Below are positions 36,440 through 43,756 of a stretch of 64,000 nucleotides of DNA, piece by piece. This DNA comes from Natrinema halophilum. Its GTDB lineage: Archaea; Halobacteriota; Halobacteria; Halobacteriales; Natrialbaceae. The translations under genes and the position numbers were made by a program. Numbering within the stretch: position 1 is the stretch's first letter; the number at the start of each line of letters is the position of its first letter. Under the pieces are notes generated by a model, which made no database searches, was not told the DNA's origin, and worked only from the letters and a program-made list of their open reading frames with translations. The DNA lies in contig NZ_CP058601.1 in NCBI RefSeq assembly GCF_013402815.2, positions 124,001 to 188,000 of the forward strand, in the 5' to 3' direction.

Positions 36440-37045
36440 ACGGGGAGATTCGAGTCCAGCACCAAAGTCGTAGGCGTTTTCATGTGATCGATTCGTCGCG
36501 TCGTTCAGGTGCGCAAAAATCGATCAATTGGAAAGGAATCGGGGTGATTCTACGTATTCCGAATCCGAACTCGGAATCATAACCGCGAGGTCGACGACCG
36601 TAGACGATCGACCTCAAACGAGATCAGACGCCACAGGGATACGTTTCTGGCGGGGTTTCGCTCCTTTCCTTGCCGAACGGATGGAGCGCTTCGCTTTCGT
36701 CGACGGAGACGAACCCATCGTATCGATCCGGTACCACCGTCCATACGTAGTTGCTACCCTCGTACGTTGGACCGTAGACGATCCCGATCGCGCGATGGCC
36801 GCGAGGATCGGCGATGGAATCCTGTTCTGAGCGATCTGCTACGCCGACTCTCCGATCGAACTCGATAATTTCGTTTTCGAGTCCGGTTCGGTGGAAGACG
36901 TCCTCGTAGCTGCCCGCCGATGCCTCGGGAACCAGCATCCGCTCCATCTTTGTACCCCATTCGTCGCCAGCGATAACGGTTTCGCGAAATGAACCGAAGC
37001 TGACGACGGCGACGAACGAGAAATCGTCCTCCTCGAGCAAACGAG

Positions 37046-37101
37046 CCGTCAACCGCGCCCGTATTCGGTAGTACCGTCAACCGCGCCCGTATTCGGTAGT
37101 A
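37046..37101. repeat. Twofold 28-bp tandem duplication that breaks a reading frame
   Basis: Two perfect 28-bp copies run from CCGTCAACCGCGCCC to TATTCGGTAGTA. The unit is one base more than a multiple of three, so the duplication shifts the minus-strand frame. Deleting one copy would restore a continuous open frame. Confidence 0.95.
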
Positions 37102-37236
37102 CTCCGACGTACTGCGGGAGGCCTCGCCCGGGAGGACCACGTCAGCATCGCCGATGCCGATCACGAGATCGGCGAATCCCTCCTCGATAGGGGTCGTGCG
37201 CTCGACGACCGCCTCGGCCACCCGTGTTGGATCAGT

Positions 37237-37432
37237 GTCTGCCAATTCGAATCGATGTGGGAGTGTCTGCCGATTCGAATCGCCGTGGGAGTGTCTGCCG
37301 ATTCGAATCGCCGTGGGAGTGTCTGCCGATTCGAATCGATGTGGGAGTGTCTGCCGATTCGAATCGCCGTGGGAGTGTCTGCCGATTCGAATCGCCGTGG
37401 GAGTGTCTGCCGATTCGAATCGATGTGGGGTC
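37237..37432. repeat. Seven-unit 28-bp minisatellite with inner palindrome
   Basis: Seven units start at 37237 with a 28-bp period. Each contains the 12-bp palindrome CGATTCGAATCG (first unit AATTCGAATCG). Two variants differ at two bases after the palindrome (ATGTGG, type A; CCGTGG, type B) in the order A-B-B-A-B-B-A, so an 84-bp three-unit block was itself duplicated. The array is 195-390 bp upstream of the MaoC start on the plus strand and within the broken minus-strand gene. Confidence 0.95.
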
Positions 37433-37626
37433 ACGTACGTCACCCACGCAGATATCTCGCGCGAAGCAGTGCCGACCCCTCTTGCGTGCGTCGGTCGGAC
37501 TTGCGACGAATTGGTTCCGCCAACCCGACGGATCGGGCTCGAACCGTCGTCTCGATAGGGTGTGTTCGGACCGCTCACGCTCGATCGAGCGACGCGTTTT
37601 TGTGGTCACTGTACGATTTCTGCCCT

Positions 37627-38094
37627 ATGACTGGCTTGTACTATGAGGAATTCACCGTCGGCGAGACGATCGATCACGAGCGCCGGCGGACCATCTCTGA
37701 GAGCGATAATCAGCGCTTCTGTGACATGACGATGAACCAGCAACCCCTGCATCTCGACCGGGAATTTGCTGGCGACACCGAGTTCGACGAGCGACTCGTC
37801 AACGGCCTTTACACGATGTCGTTGGCTGTCGGCGTCTCGATCCCGGAAACGACCGACGGGACGATCGTTGCGAACCTCTCCTACGATAGCGTCGAACACC
37901 CTCATCCGGTCTTCCACGGCGACACGATTCGAGCCAGATCGACGGTCACGGACAAGCGCGAAACCAGCGACGGCGAGCGCGGAATCGTCAGCATGCACGT
38001 CGAAGCGTTCAACCAGAACGACGATCTCGTCTGCGAGTTCGATCGAACGGTTCTCTCGCTGAAACGCGAACACGCCACAGAAGGCGGGGATTGA
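37627..38094 (+). CDS. MaoC-family dehydratase (hot-dog fold)
   Basis: A 155-residue single hot-dog protein of the MaoC/(R)-enoyl-CoA hydratase type. It has FTVGETIDHERRRTISESDNQRFCDMTMNQQPLHLD, where the usual catalytic Asp/His pair of hydratases (D..N..H) is seen as DMTMNQQPLHLD near residue 38. ANLSYDSVEHPHPVFHGDTIRA and the C-terminal strand FNQNDDLVCEFDRTVL complete the fold. It would hydrate an enoyl-CoA or mesaconyl-CoA-like substrate. ATG 37627 is chosen because the in-frame DNA upstream is the 28-bp repeat array. Confidence 0.88.
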   Translation: MTGLYYEEFTVGETIDHERRRTISESDNQRFCDMTMNQQPLHLDREFAGDTEFDERLVNGLYTMSLAVGVSIPETTDGTIVANLSYDSVEHPHPVFHGDTIRARSTVTDKRETSDGERGIVSMHVEAFNQNDDLVCEFDRTVLSLKREHATEGGD

Positions 38095-38458
38095 TCGCGT
38101 GATGAGGAGACCGGCGATCTCTCGCGGGACATAAAGCGGATCGAACACGGGAACGTACAGGATATCTCGCACAGCCAGAGCGCACTCGGAACCCACTTCG
38201 GTTACGGCAGCGTCGACGGCAGTACCGCGGGGGGATCTGGCGTCGAGATGTCCTTTGATGCGGTTTCGGACCCGAAGGCGGTCCAGCGGCGACTCAGCGA
38301 GGCGAATCGATCGAAAGCGAGGCGAATCTCCGGACGACCGCTCGAGCGAGGAGGTTCTCGTGGCGATTCTCGAGGAGTTGCGGGCGATCTGGGCCGCCGT
38401 GGAAGACGGCACGGGTCACCTCCGGGAAACAGGGGCAGACGACTGCCGATCGATCTGA
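38095..38458 (+). pseudogene. PH-domain protein remnant 1 (start lost, frameshifted)
   Basis: Directly after the maoC stop, in the same frame, the DNA reads DLSRDIKRIEHGNVQDISHS, then GTHFGYGSV and VSDPKAVQRRLSEANRSKA. This is the second half of a bacterial-type PH (bPH_2) domain. Its first half and start codon are missing. Near 38310 the frame changes and the sequence continues as SSEEVLVAILEELRAIWAAV, a coiled-coil tail, to a stop at 38458. Both the missing front and the frameshift indicate decay. Confidence 0.75.
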
Positions 38459-38995
38459 CGCTGGGTCCGAATCGGTGGCGAGCGGGTCCGCTGGCATGGC
38501 GGGTCGCGAATCCAGACTGTACTTCCGTGGATCGGCCTCGCCGTCGTTGGAACGGTATGCATACTAGCCGCTGTTGCGTTCGAACTCGACCCTATAATCG
38601 CAGCCACTGGGATTTCCCTCGTCGTCGCACCCGCGCCGTGGCAGTATGCTCGCGTCTCGCGGACGGCGTTCGTCGGTACGAACGCGGTGGCCGCGGCCCG
38701 CAACGGCGTTCTCGGCGTTACCGTCCGGACCGTGGCGCTCGAGCGAATTCAAAATACGACGGTCGAGCAGCATCCGCTCGGTCGACTCGTCGGCTACGGC
38801 ACCGTTACGATCGAAACCGCGAGCGGCACCGAGATCGCGTTCTGGAACGTCGAGGAGCCGACGGGGATTCGAGCACGACTCGAGGCCGAACGCAAGCGTC
38901 TGACCGGGGCCGAGGTTCCGGGCTCGCGCGACCAGTGGGACGCGATCCTCGCCGAACTTCAGGAGTGGCGACGCGTTCTGGAGTGCGATTTCTAA
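38459..38995 (+). pseudogene. PH-domain membrane protein remnant 2 (no start codon)
   Basis: An open stretch follows the previous stop: GERVRWHGGSRIQTVLPWIG, a hydrophobic segment LAVVGTVCILAAVAFELDPIIAATGISLVVA, then a PH-domain core (VRTVALERIQNTTVEQHPLG, RLVGYGTVTIETASG) and a closing helix ILAELQEWRRVLECDF. No ATG, GTG or TTG occurs in frame before 38687, so the membrane segment could not be made from a normal start. It looks like the partner of remnant 1 in a former two-gene operon. Confidence 0.72.
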
Positions 38996-39036
38996 GCGGC
39001 TCGTGTCTGTGAGCCATCTCTCTCGATGCGTGCGGC

Positions 39037-39387
39037 TCAAATCACCGCAGAAATCGTATAGACGTTCAGAATCGCGGCGGCCAACCACGGAACGGCGAGA
39101 CCGGCAGGAACGATTGACCGATATTTCTGTTCGAGGAGGGGCCGACAAACCAGTCCAACGGTGATCGCGAACGCTTTCAGTACCAGCATTCCGACGACTC
39201 CGTACCCTTCGATGATCCCACGGGCGGCCGGGTTCGACTCGGAGAGCCCGAGCTCGAGGCCGATGAACGTCGTTACGATATCGGCGACCAGCGCAAGTAC
39301 CACGACCGCCCAGAGCAGTCGCTCCAGATCGACGGGCGTGACGTCGCCTGGCAATCGGTGATACACCGACGCACCCTCGGAACTCAT
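39037..39387 (-). CDS. Small membrane protein, DUF5658-like
   Basis: A 116-residue protein with three to four helices: LLWAVVVLALVADIVTTFIGL, a helix around GVVGMLVLKAFAITVGLVC and LAVPWLAAAILNVYTI. The pattern D-x3-T-x3-G-L-x-x-G-L-x-E-x-N-P-x-A-R (ADIVTTFIGLELGLSESNPAAR) is the diagnostic core of the DUF5658 family. Function is unknown. The gene lies downstream of an 18-bp minisatellite on the minus strand. Confidence 0.85.
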   Translation of the reverse strand: MSSEGASVYHRLPGDVTPVDLERLLWAVVVLALVADIVTTFIGLELGLSESNPAARGIIEGYGVVGMLVLKAFAITVGLVCRPLLEQKYRSIVPAGLAVPWLAAAILNVYTISAVI

Positions 39388-39757
39388 AGGCTCCCCGCCG
39401 GGGTCGAACCGGAGTCTCGTGCCACCGGGAGCGGATGCTGTTTTCAGGCCACGGGGTATTGTTATGAGAACCATAGTTGCCGATACGAATCCGTTAAGAG
39501 GACGTAACTGCTCGAACTCGTCGGTCGCCATCGAACGTGTGGACAACAGTCGGACACGTATCACTGCGTTGAGGACGAAAGCGGCCTGTCGTCCCGTCGC
39601 GGGCCATCGTCCCGTCGCGGCCTGTCGTCCCGTCGCGGCCTGTCGTCCCGTCGCGGCCTGTCGTCCCGTCGCGGGCCATCGTCCCGTCGCGGCCTGTCGT
39701 CCCGTCGCGGCCTGTCGTCCCGTCGCGGGCCATCGTCCCGTCGCGGGCCGTCGTCCG
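39388..39757. other. 370-bp intergenic region dominated by a minisatellite
   Basis: The region lies between the acyl-CoA carboxylase stop and the DUF5658-like start, both minus strand. Positions 39586-39747 are a ninefold 18-bp array. The remaining 200 bp hold no credible gene but include the likely promoter of the DUF5658-like gene around 39455-39495 (GTATTGTTATGAGAACC region). Confidence 0.6.
39586..39747. repeat. Ninefold 18-bp minisatellite
   Basis: Nine full units of the form CTGTCGTCCCGTCGCGGC occur with no indels, and a tenth is partial. Variant units begin CCATCG and some end GGG. The unit is open in all frames and would encode a six-residue repeat on either strand (CRPVAA-like or TTGRDG-like), but no start, homology or neighbour supports translation. 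Confidence 0.95.
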
Positions 39758-41563
39758 CTAGAGAATAGTGCCGTGTTTCTTCGCCGGCCGCGACTTCTCG
39801 ACGTCGGCGTAGAAGTCGAATCGGGCTGCCAGTTCCTCGCGGAGCGCGCTCGGTGGAACGAGTTCGTCGATGACGACCTCGCTCGCCATTCGGTGGATAT
39901 CGATGTCCTCGCGGTACTCCTCGCGAAGTTCCCGTTCCATCCGCTCGCGTTCTTCGGGGTCGTCGATATCAGCGAGCTTGCGGGCGTAAACGGCATTGAT
40001 TGCCGCTTCAGGCCCCATTATGGCGATCTCTCCCGAGGGAAGGCCGATGACGCTTTCCGGATCGTAGGCGGGACCGCCCATCGCGTAGATACCCGCTCCG
40101 TAGGCCTTGCGAAGAACGACCGTCTGCTTCGGGACTGTGGCTGAAGATGTGGCGTAGATCATCTTCTTGCCCTGCTCTAAGATACCATCTTTCTCTACCT
40201 GCGCGCCGGCCATGAACCCGGGGGTGTCACAGAGGTATAGTAAGGGAATATTAAACGCATCAGATTTCCAGATGAACTCCGCGGCCTTTTCGGCCGCGTC
40301 GGGGAATATCGCCCCGGCACGATGAGCCGGTTGATTGGCGACGATGCCGATCGGCCGACCGTCGATTCGGGCGTAAGCGGTAACGATTTCGGCACCGTAA
40401 TCCGGTCGTAACTCGAGAAGAGATCCCTGATCGACGAGCCGATCGATCACGTCCGTGACGTCGTATCCGCGGTTTGGCTCCTGGGGAATTACCGCGTCAA
40501 TCTCGGCGGGGGGCTTCGCCGGCTGTTTCGGCTCGCGGGTCGGTGGTTTTTCGTCGGCGTTGTCGGGAAGGTAGGCGATCAGTCGAGCCACGAGGTCGCG
40601 GGCGTGTTCCTCGTCGGTCGCAACGAGATCAGCCGACCCAGACTCGCGTGCGTGGACTGTCGGTCCACCGAGTTCCTGCAAGTCGATATCCTCGCCGGTG
40701 ACCATTTGCACCATCCGCGGGGACGCGATCGCCATCGCGGACATCTCTTCGACCATGATGGTAAAATCGGCGAAGACCGGCGTGTAGGCCGCGCCGGCGA
40801 TACACGGCCCATAGAGGACGCATATCTGGGGAACCCGGCCGGAGAGCATCGAATGGTTGTAGTAGTACTTCCCGATACCTTCCCGGTTAGCGAAAAATCC
40901 CGTCTGCTGGTCGATCCGGCCGCCCGAGGAATCCATCAGATAGAACACGGGCTTTCCTGTCTTCAGGGCGCGCTGTTGCATCCGCAGGAATTTTTCGACG
41001 CCTTTGGCGGCCATACTCCCTCGCTTGACGGTGTAATCGTTGGCCATTACGTGAACGTCGCGGCCCTCAAACGTCGCTGCAGCCGTGATGAGGCCGTCCG
41101 CGGGAAGGCGGTCACCCTCGCCGCTAGACTCGTCGTCTGCCGTCCCTCGCGGGTGCCAGTCGTCGAACGCCGCAAACGTCCCGTCCTCGAAGCACAGCTC
41201 ACTGTCCGGGCCGGAGAACCATAGCTCGAGTCGGTCGCGGACGAACAGTTTTCCTTCGTCGGCAAGCTGGTCCTTGTACTTCTGGGGACCACCGTCGAGA
41301 ATGTCGGCGATTTCGTCTTTCAGTTTCCGTTCGCGCTCGGTCGGCCCCAGTTCGTCGGCGCTCGTGCGTTCGACGGATTTTTCGCTCGCGTTTGCTTCGT
41401 TCTCGACCGAACTCTCAGATGACGGTTCACTGTCGTAAACTGTCGTCGGGTTCGTCTCGTCGCCGACGAACACCTCGACTGTCTCCCCGACGTAGGCAGC
41501 GAGGGCGGTCGCGATCGCCGCAGTTTCATCGTCGGTGGCACCAGCTGCGATGCGAATTTGCAT
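39758..41563 (-). CDS. Acyl-CoA carboxylase beta (carboxyltransferase) subunit with PccX-like N-terminus
   Basis: A 601-residue carboxyltransferase that moves CO2 from biotin to propionyl- or acetyl-CoA. From about residue 80 the two crotonase-like halves are intact, with PVFYLMDSSGGRIDQQTGFF, CVLYGPCIAGAAYTPVFADF, LYLCDTPGFMAGAQVE and the oxyanion loops AIASPRMVQMVTGED and VVLRKAYGAGIYAMGGPAYD. The first 36 residues (RIAAGATDDETAAIATALAA then YVGETVEVFV) resemble the separate small PccX/epsilon-type subunit of haloarchaeal carboxylases, joined by an acidic linker. No biotin carboxylase gene is in the window. Confidence 0.88.
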   Translation of the reverse strand: MQIRIAAGATDDETAAIATALAAYVGETVEVFVGDETNPTTVYDSEPSSESSVENEANASEKSVERTSADELGPTERERKLKDEIADILDGGPQKYKDQLADEGKLFVRDRLELWFSGPDSELCFEDGTFAAFDDWHPRGTADDESSGEGDRLPADGLITAAATFEGRDVHVMANDYTVKRGSMAAKGVEKFLRMQQRALKTGKPVFYLMDSSGGRIDQQTGFFANREGIGKYYYNHSMLSGRVPQICVLYGPCIAGAAYTPVFADFTIMVEEMSAMAIASPRMVQMVTGEDIDLQELGGPTVHARESGSADLVATDEEHARDLVARLIAYLPDNADEKPPTREPKQPAKPPAEIDAVIPQEPNRGYDVTDVIDRLVDQGSLLELRPDYGAEIVTAYARIDGRPIGIVANQPAHRAGAIFPDAAEKAAEFIWKSDAFNIPLLYLCDTPGFMAGAQVEKDGILEQGKKMIYATSSATVPKQTVVLRKAYGAGIYAMGGPAYDPESVIGLPSGEIAIMGPEAAINAVYARKLADIDDPEERERMERELREEYREDIDIHRMASEVVIDELVPPSALREELAARFDFYADVEKSRPAKKHGTIL

Positions 41564-42316
41564 GCTATTTTCTGTGTGGGGCGACCGGATACCGTTTTCC
41601 CCATATGCGTTCGCTCGAAACGTTGCGATAGAACCGGCTGACGATGGTCGGATGCGAGGCTATAGTAGTCGGTGAAACGATGTACCCACCGCTCGCACTG
41701 CTGTGGCCAGCGAGCGCTCGCTGGCCGCGAATTTGCGATCGGACTGTGCAATGACGTTTACCGACTACTATAACGGAGATGACGAACGGAAAGGGGAGAG
41801 GGAAGAGAGGAGGCTGGTTCGCACCAGGTCGATCGCCACTGATCGTTTCCGTTCACCGCGAGGGATGAGGAGGATGCGTGTCGCGGCCGCGGCGCGAACC
41901 ACTCGTGATCGCATTCCGTCTCCGTGGTCACCAACACGGAGACGAACTGTACTGAATGGCGGGATGATACGAACGCTTGCGTTCAGTCGTGCAGTCATTA
42001 TACCGAGAGCGATTCTCGAGCGTGATCGCCGTCGCTTCTTTCAGTACCTCTATCGGCAGTCAAAAACGCCAGTACTGATAAATTCGCATGAGAGTAACGC
42101 GAGCGGAACCATCGGCAGTTGCAGGCAGAATTCCTTTCATCATTTTTGGCGTTCATTCCGACGGTTATCGATCCAGTGTCCGTGTACAAATGCGGTGACA
42201 GAACGGGGATAGCAGCGCCCGATTACCGATATCGTGGGTCGACGCCGGCCGGCCTGTCACACACGGAGAGAGTCGTCCACCGGCTGACGACACTTCGCGA
42301 CCGGATAGATGGAGGA
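41564..42316. other. 753-bp intergenic region with hairpin mini-element copy 2
   Basis: This is the longest gene-free stretch, between divergent carboxylase and protease genes. It holds the 114-bp element at 41660-41773. I reject short frames at 41703-42212 (plus) and 41768-41998 (minus) because they are arginine-rich, lack motifs and start inside or beside the element. The last 300 bp should carry the protease promoter. Confidence 0.55.
41660..41773 (+). mobile_element. Hairpin mini-element, copy 2 (114 bp, full length)
   Basis: The ends are CTATAGTAGTCGGTGA and its near-complement TACCGACTACTATAA. The interior has an 18-nt perfect hairpin, CCAGCGAG-CG-CTCGCTGG (41707-41724). Copy 1 (29283) is its reverse complement with an internal deletion, and copy 3 (50369) matches the central part. 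It lies about 100 bp upstream of the carboxylase start and could affect that promoter. Confidence 0.85.
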
Positions 42317-43426
42317 ATGGACCGACGAGAATTCCTCCGGACCCTCGTCAGCGGCGGCTACGCTATCGGAATGGCGAAATTGCTAGGAGTCGACGATTTT
42401 CTCGCGGCTGAGGACGGTGACGTCCCCATCGTCACGGCCCTCGCCAGGGAGAACCCCGACGATCCCTGGTCGATACGAGAGCGGACCAAGTACGTACCCG
42501 CCGAATGGTATGCAGCCGTCAAGAAAGCCTTCGAGGTGAACAGACGACTGGCCCGCGTTGCCTTTACCGGCTATCTCGGTAGCGCGGTTATTCCCGGCGA
42601 TTACGAAAGCAAGACCGCCACCGTCTCGATCGGCGTCTCGAGTGAAGGTCACTCGGTCGGCGAGATGCTCTCCGAAGTCGCTGAAGGAATCGATATCGAC
42701 GTGAAAACGATCATCGAAATAGACGACATCCACAATCACGGTGGATACAGTGAACCGCGGTTCGCGAACACTATTACGAACGGACATGTCCCCAGTGGCG
42801 TCGCCTGTGAGACCAATACAAGCCTCGCAACGCTCGGGCCGGCACTTTACGACCCAGACGGCGAACGAACGTTCTTTGTTACCGCTGAACACGCGTTCGG
42901 GGAGACGGAGAGTCACGATCCGCTCGGTCGGTCTCTGGTTCTCCCACGCCAGGACGACGATGCCGTCGAGTTGGGGAGTGTCGCCCACTACCATCCAACC
43001 GAAGACGTCGCTGTCGTAGAGCCCGAGAGTTGGATCGAACCCGCTAGTTTGATCGACGCACCGTCGAAGCCGCGCGTGCGCGGCCAGTTCACTAAACTCG
43101 GTCTCGCCGATCTCGTCGCTCGCGGCGAGGAACTCGAGAAAGTCGGCGCCCTGAGCGGTCACACGACCGGGAAGGTCCAAGGTGTTGACGCGGTTACTTG
43201 CTTTACCGATAGCTTCTGTCGGCGCGGCCAACTCCGTTGGGGTGGCGAAATGGACCTGACCGACGGCGATAGCGGCTCCGTGAGCTATCACCGGGATCCC
43301 AACGGCGAGACCCACGACGTTCTCGTAGCGGGCTTCAACAACGCCCGCACGTGGTGGCCCGGACAGAGCTACGTCTGGGGCGTCGGCGCGTATCGACTGA
43401 CCGAAACGCACGGGTATCACTTCTGA
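42317..43426 (+). CDS. Tat-exported trypsin-like serine protease
   Basis: A 369-residue protein with an N-terminal RRE-type Tat signal (MDRREFLRTLVSGGYAIGMAKLLG). The C-terminal half has a chymotrypsin-fold triad: His in FFVTAEHAFGE, Asp in TEDVAVVEPES and Ser in DGDSGSVSY (GDSGS). SFCRRGQLRWGG precedes the serine. The middle (VAFTGYLGSAVIPGDYES, then VSIGVSSEGHSVGEML) may be a propeptide or a regulatory region. A GGAGG box directly precedes the ATG at 42317. An extracellular role in peptide degradation or maturation is likely. Confidence 0.8.
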   Translation: MDRREFLRTLVSGGYAIGMAKLLGVDDFLAAEDGDVPIVTALARENPDDPWSIRERTKYVPAEWYAAVKKAFEVNRRLARVAFTGYLGSAVIPGDYESKTATVSIGVSSEGHSVGEMLSEVAEGIDIDVKTIIEIDDIHNHGGYSEPRFANTITNGHVPSGVACETNTSLATLGPALYDPDGERTFFVTAEHAFGETESHDPLGRSLVLPRQDDDAVELGSVAHYHPTEDVAVVEPESWIEPASLIDAPSKPRVRGQFTKLGLADLVARGEELEKVGALSGHTTGKVQGVDAVTCFTDSFCRRGQLRWGGEMDLTDGDSGSVSYHRDPNGETHDVLVAGFNNARTWWPGQSYVWGVGAYRLTETHGYHF

Positions 43427-43479
43427 GAACCAACGGCCGACACGAACCGAACTCGAACATCTGTTTCGATCGATTTCGC

Positions 43480-43722
43480 ATGAGCAACGATACTGCCCGG
43501 CAATCACAATCCGAACATGACCGTGACGACGACCGTAGTGCGATCGCGACACTCATAAACGGGAGCCTTCGTCTTCTCGTCGATCTGCTCGTTATTTCGT
43601 TGTGGGTGCTTTTCCTGACGCTTCTGTTCCTCGAGACCGCATGGCCGGGCTGGACGTTTTATGCCTTACTCGTGGCCGGTATCGGAGTCTACGTCTCCGT
43701 CACGGCAGCCTGGGTTCGCTGA
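43480..43722 (+). CDS. Small two-helix membrane protein, 80 aa
   Basis: The product has a polar acidic N-terminus (MSNDTARQSQSEHDRDDD), then two hydrophobic helices, LLVDLLVISLWVLFLTLLFLE and WTFYALLVAGIGVYVSVTA, joined by TAWPG. It follows the protease gene by about 50 bp on the same strand and may be cotranscribed. The family is not firmly recognised and function is unknown. Confidence 0.72.
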   Translation: MSNDTARQSQSEHDRDDDRSAIATLINGSLRLLVDLLVISLWVLFLTLLFLETAWPGWTFYALLVAGIGVYVSVTAAWVR

Positions 43723-43756
43723 CGCGGACCGCAGAAATTGACGTCGGGCTGATTGC

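Larger units (their letters stand above)
36624..37578 (-). pseudogene. Frameshifted gene with two 28-bp tandem arrays; possible phase-variable locus
   Basis: Two overlapping minus-strand frames encode parts of one protein. The upstream frame ends ...DLVIGIGDADVVLPGEASRS then YYRIRARLTVLPN and runs into nonsense. The downstream frame reads LTARLLEEDDFSFVAVVSFG and continues to ETYPCGV at 36624. The break is a 28-bp tandem duplication (37046-37101). Removing one copy gives YYRIRARLTARLLEEDD in one open frame. A second array of seven 28-bp units lies inside the 5' part (37237-37432), and no ATG start is visible beyond it, only GTG codons such as 37578. I do not recognise the family. It is either a dead gene or a switchable one. 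Confidence 0.65.

Noticed and set aside
36528-36830. A 100-codon plus-strand frame between the CitE-like and the frameshifted gene
   Set aside because: Most of it is antisense to the better-supported minus-strand reading (LLEEDDFSFVAVVSFG to ETYPCGV).
37237-37432. CRISPR array
   Set aside because: Units are directly contiguous with no unique spacers, and no cas genes are in the window.
37154-37646. Long plus-strand frames crossing the 28-bp array
   Set aside because: They are open only because the repeat unit contains no stop in these frames. The peptides are pure repeat (SVCRFES/ECLPIRI-like) with no start context or homology.
39419-40144. A 241-codon plus-strand frame with RPVAAC repeats
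   Set aside because: It runs through the 18-bp minisatellite into the antisense of the carboxylase gene. The composition is that of a shadow frame, with no neighbour or motif support.
41768-41998. A 76-codon minus-strand frame next to the mini-element
   Set aside because: It ends within the element edge and has low-complexity Arg/Ser content, with no motif or promoter.
41703-42212. A 169-codon plus-strand frame in the 753-bp gap
   Set aside because: It starts inside the hairpin mini-element, is rich in Arg and Ser, and shows no domain or signal.
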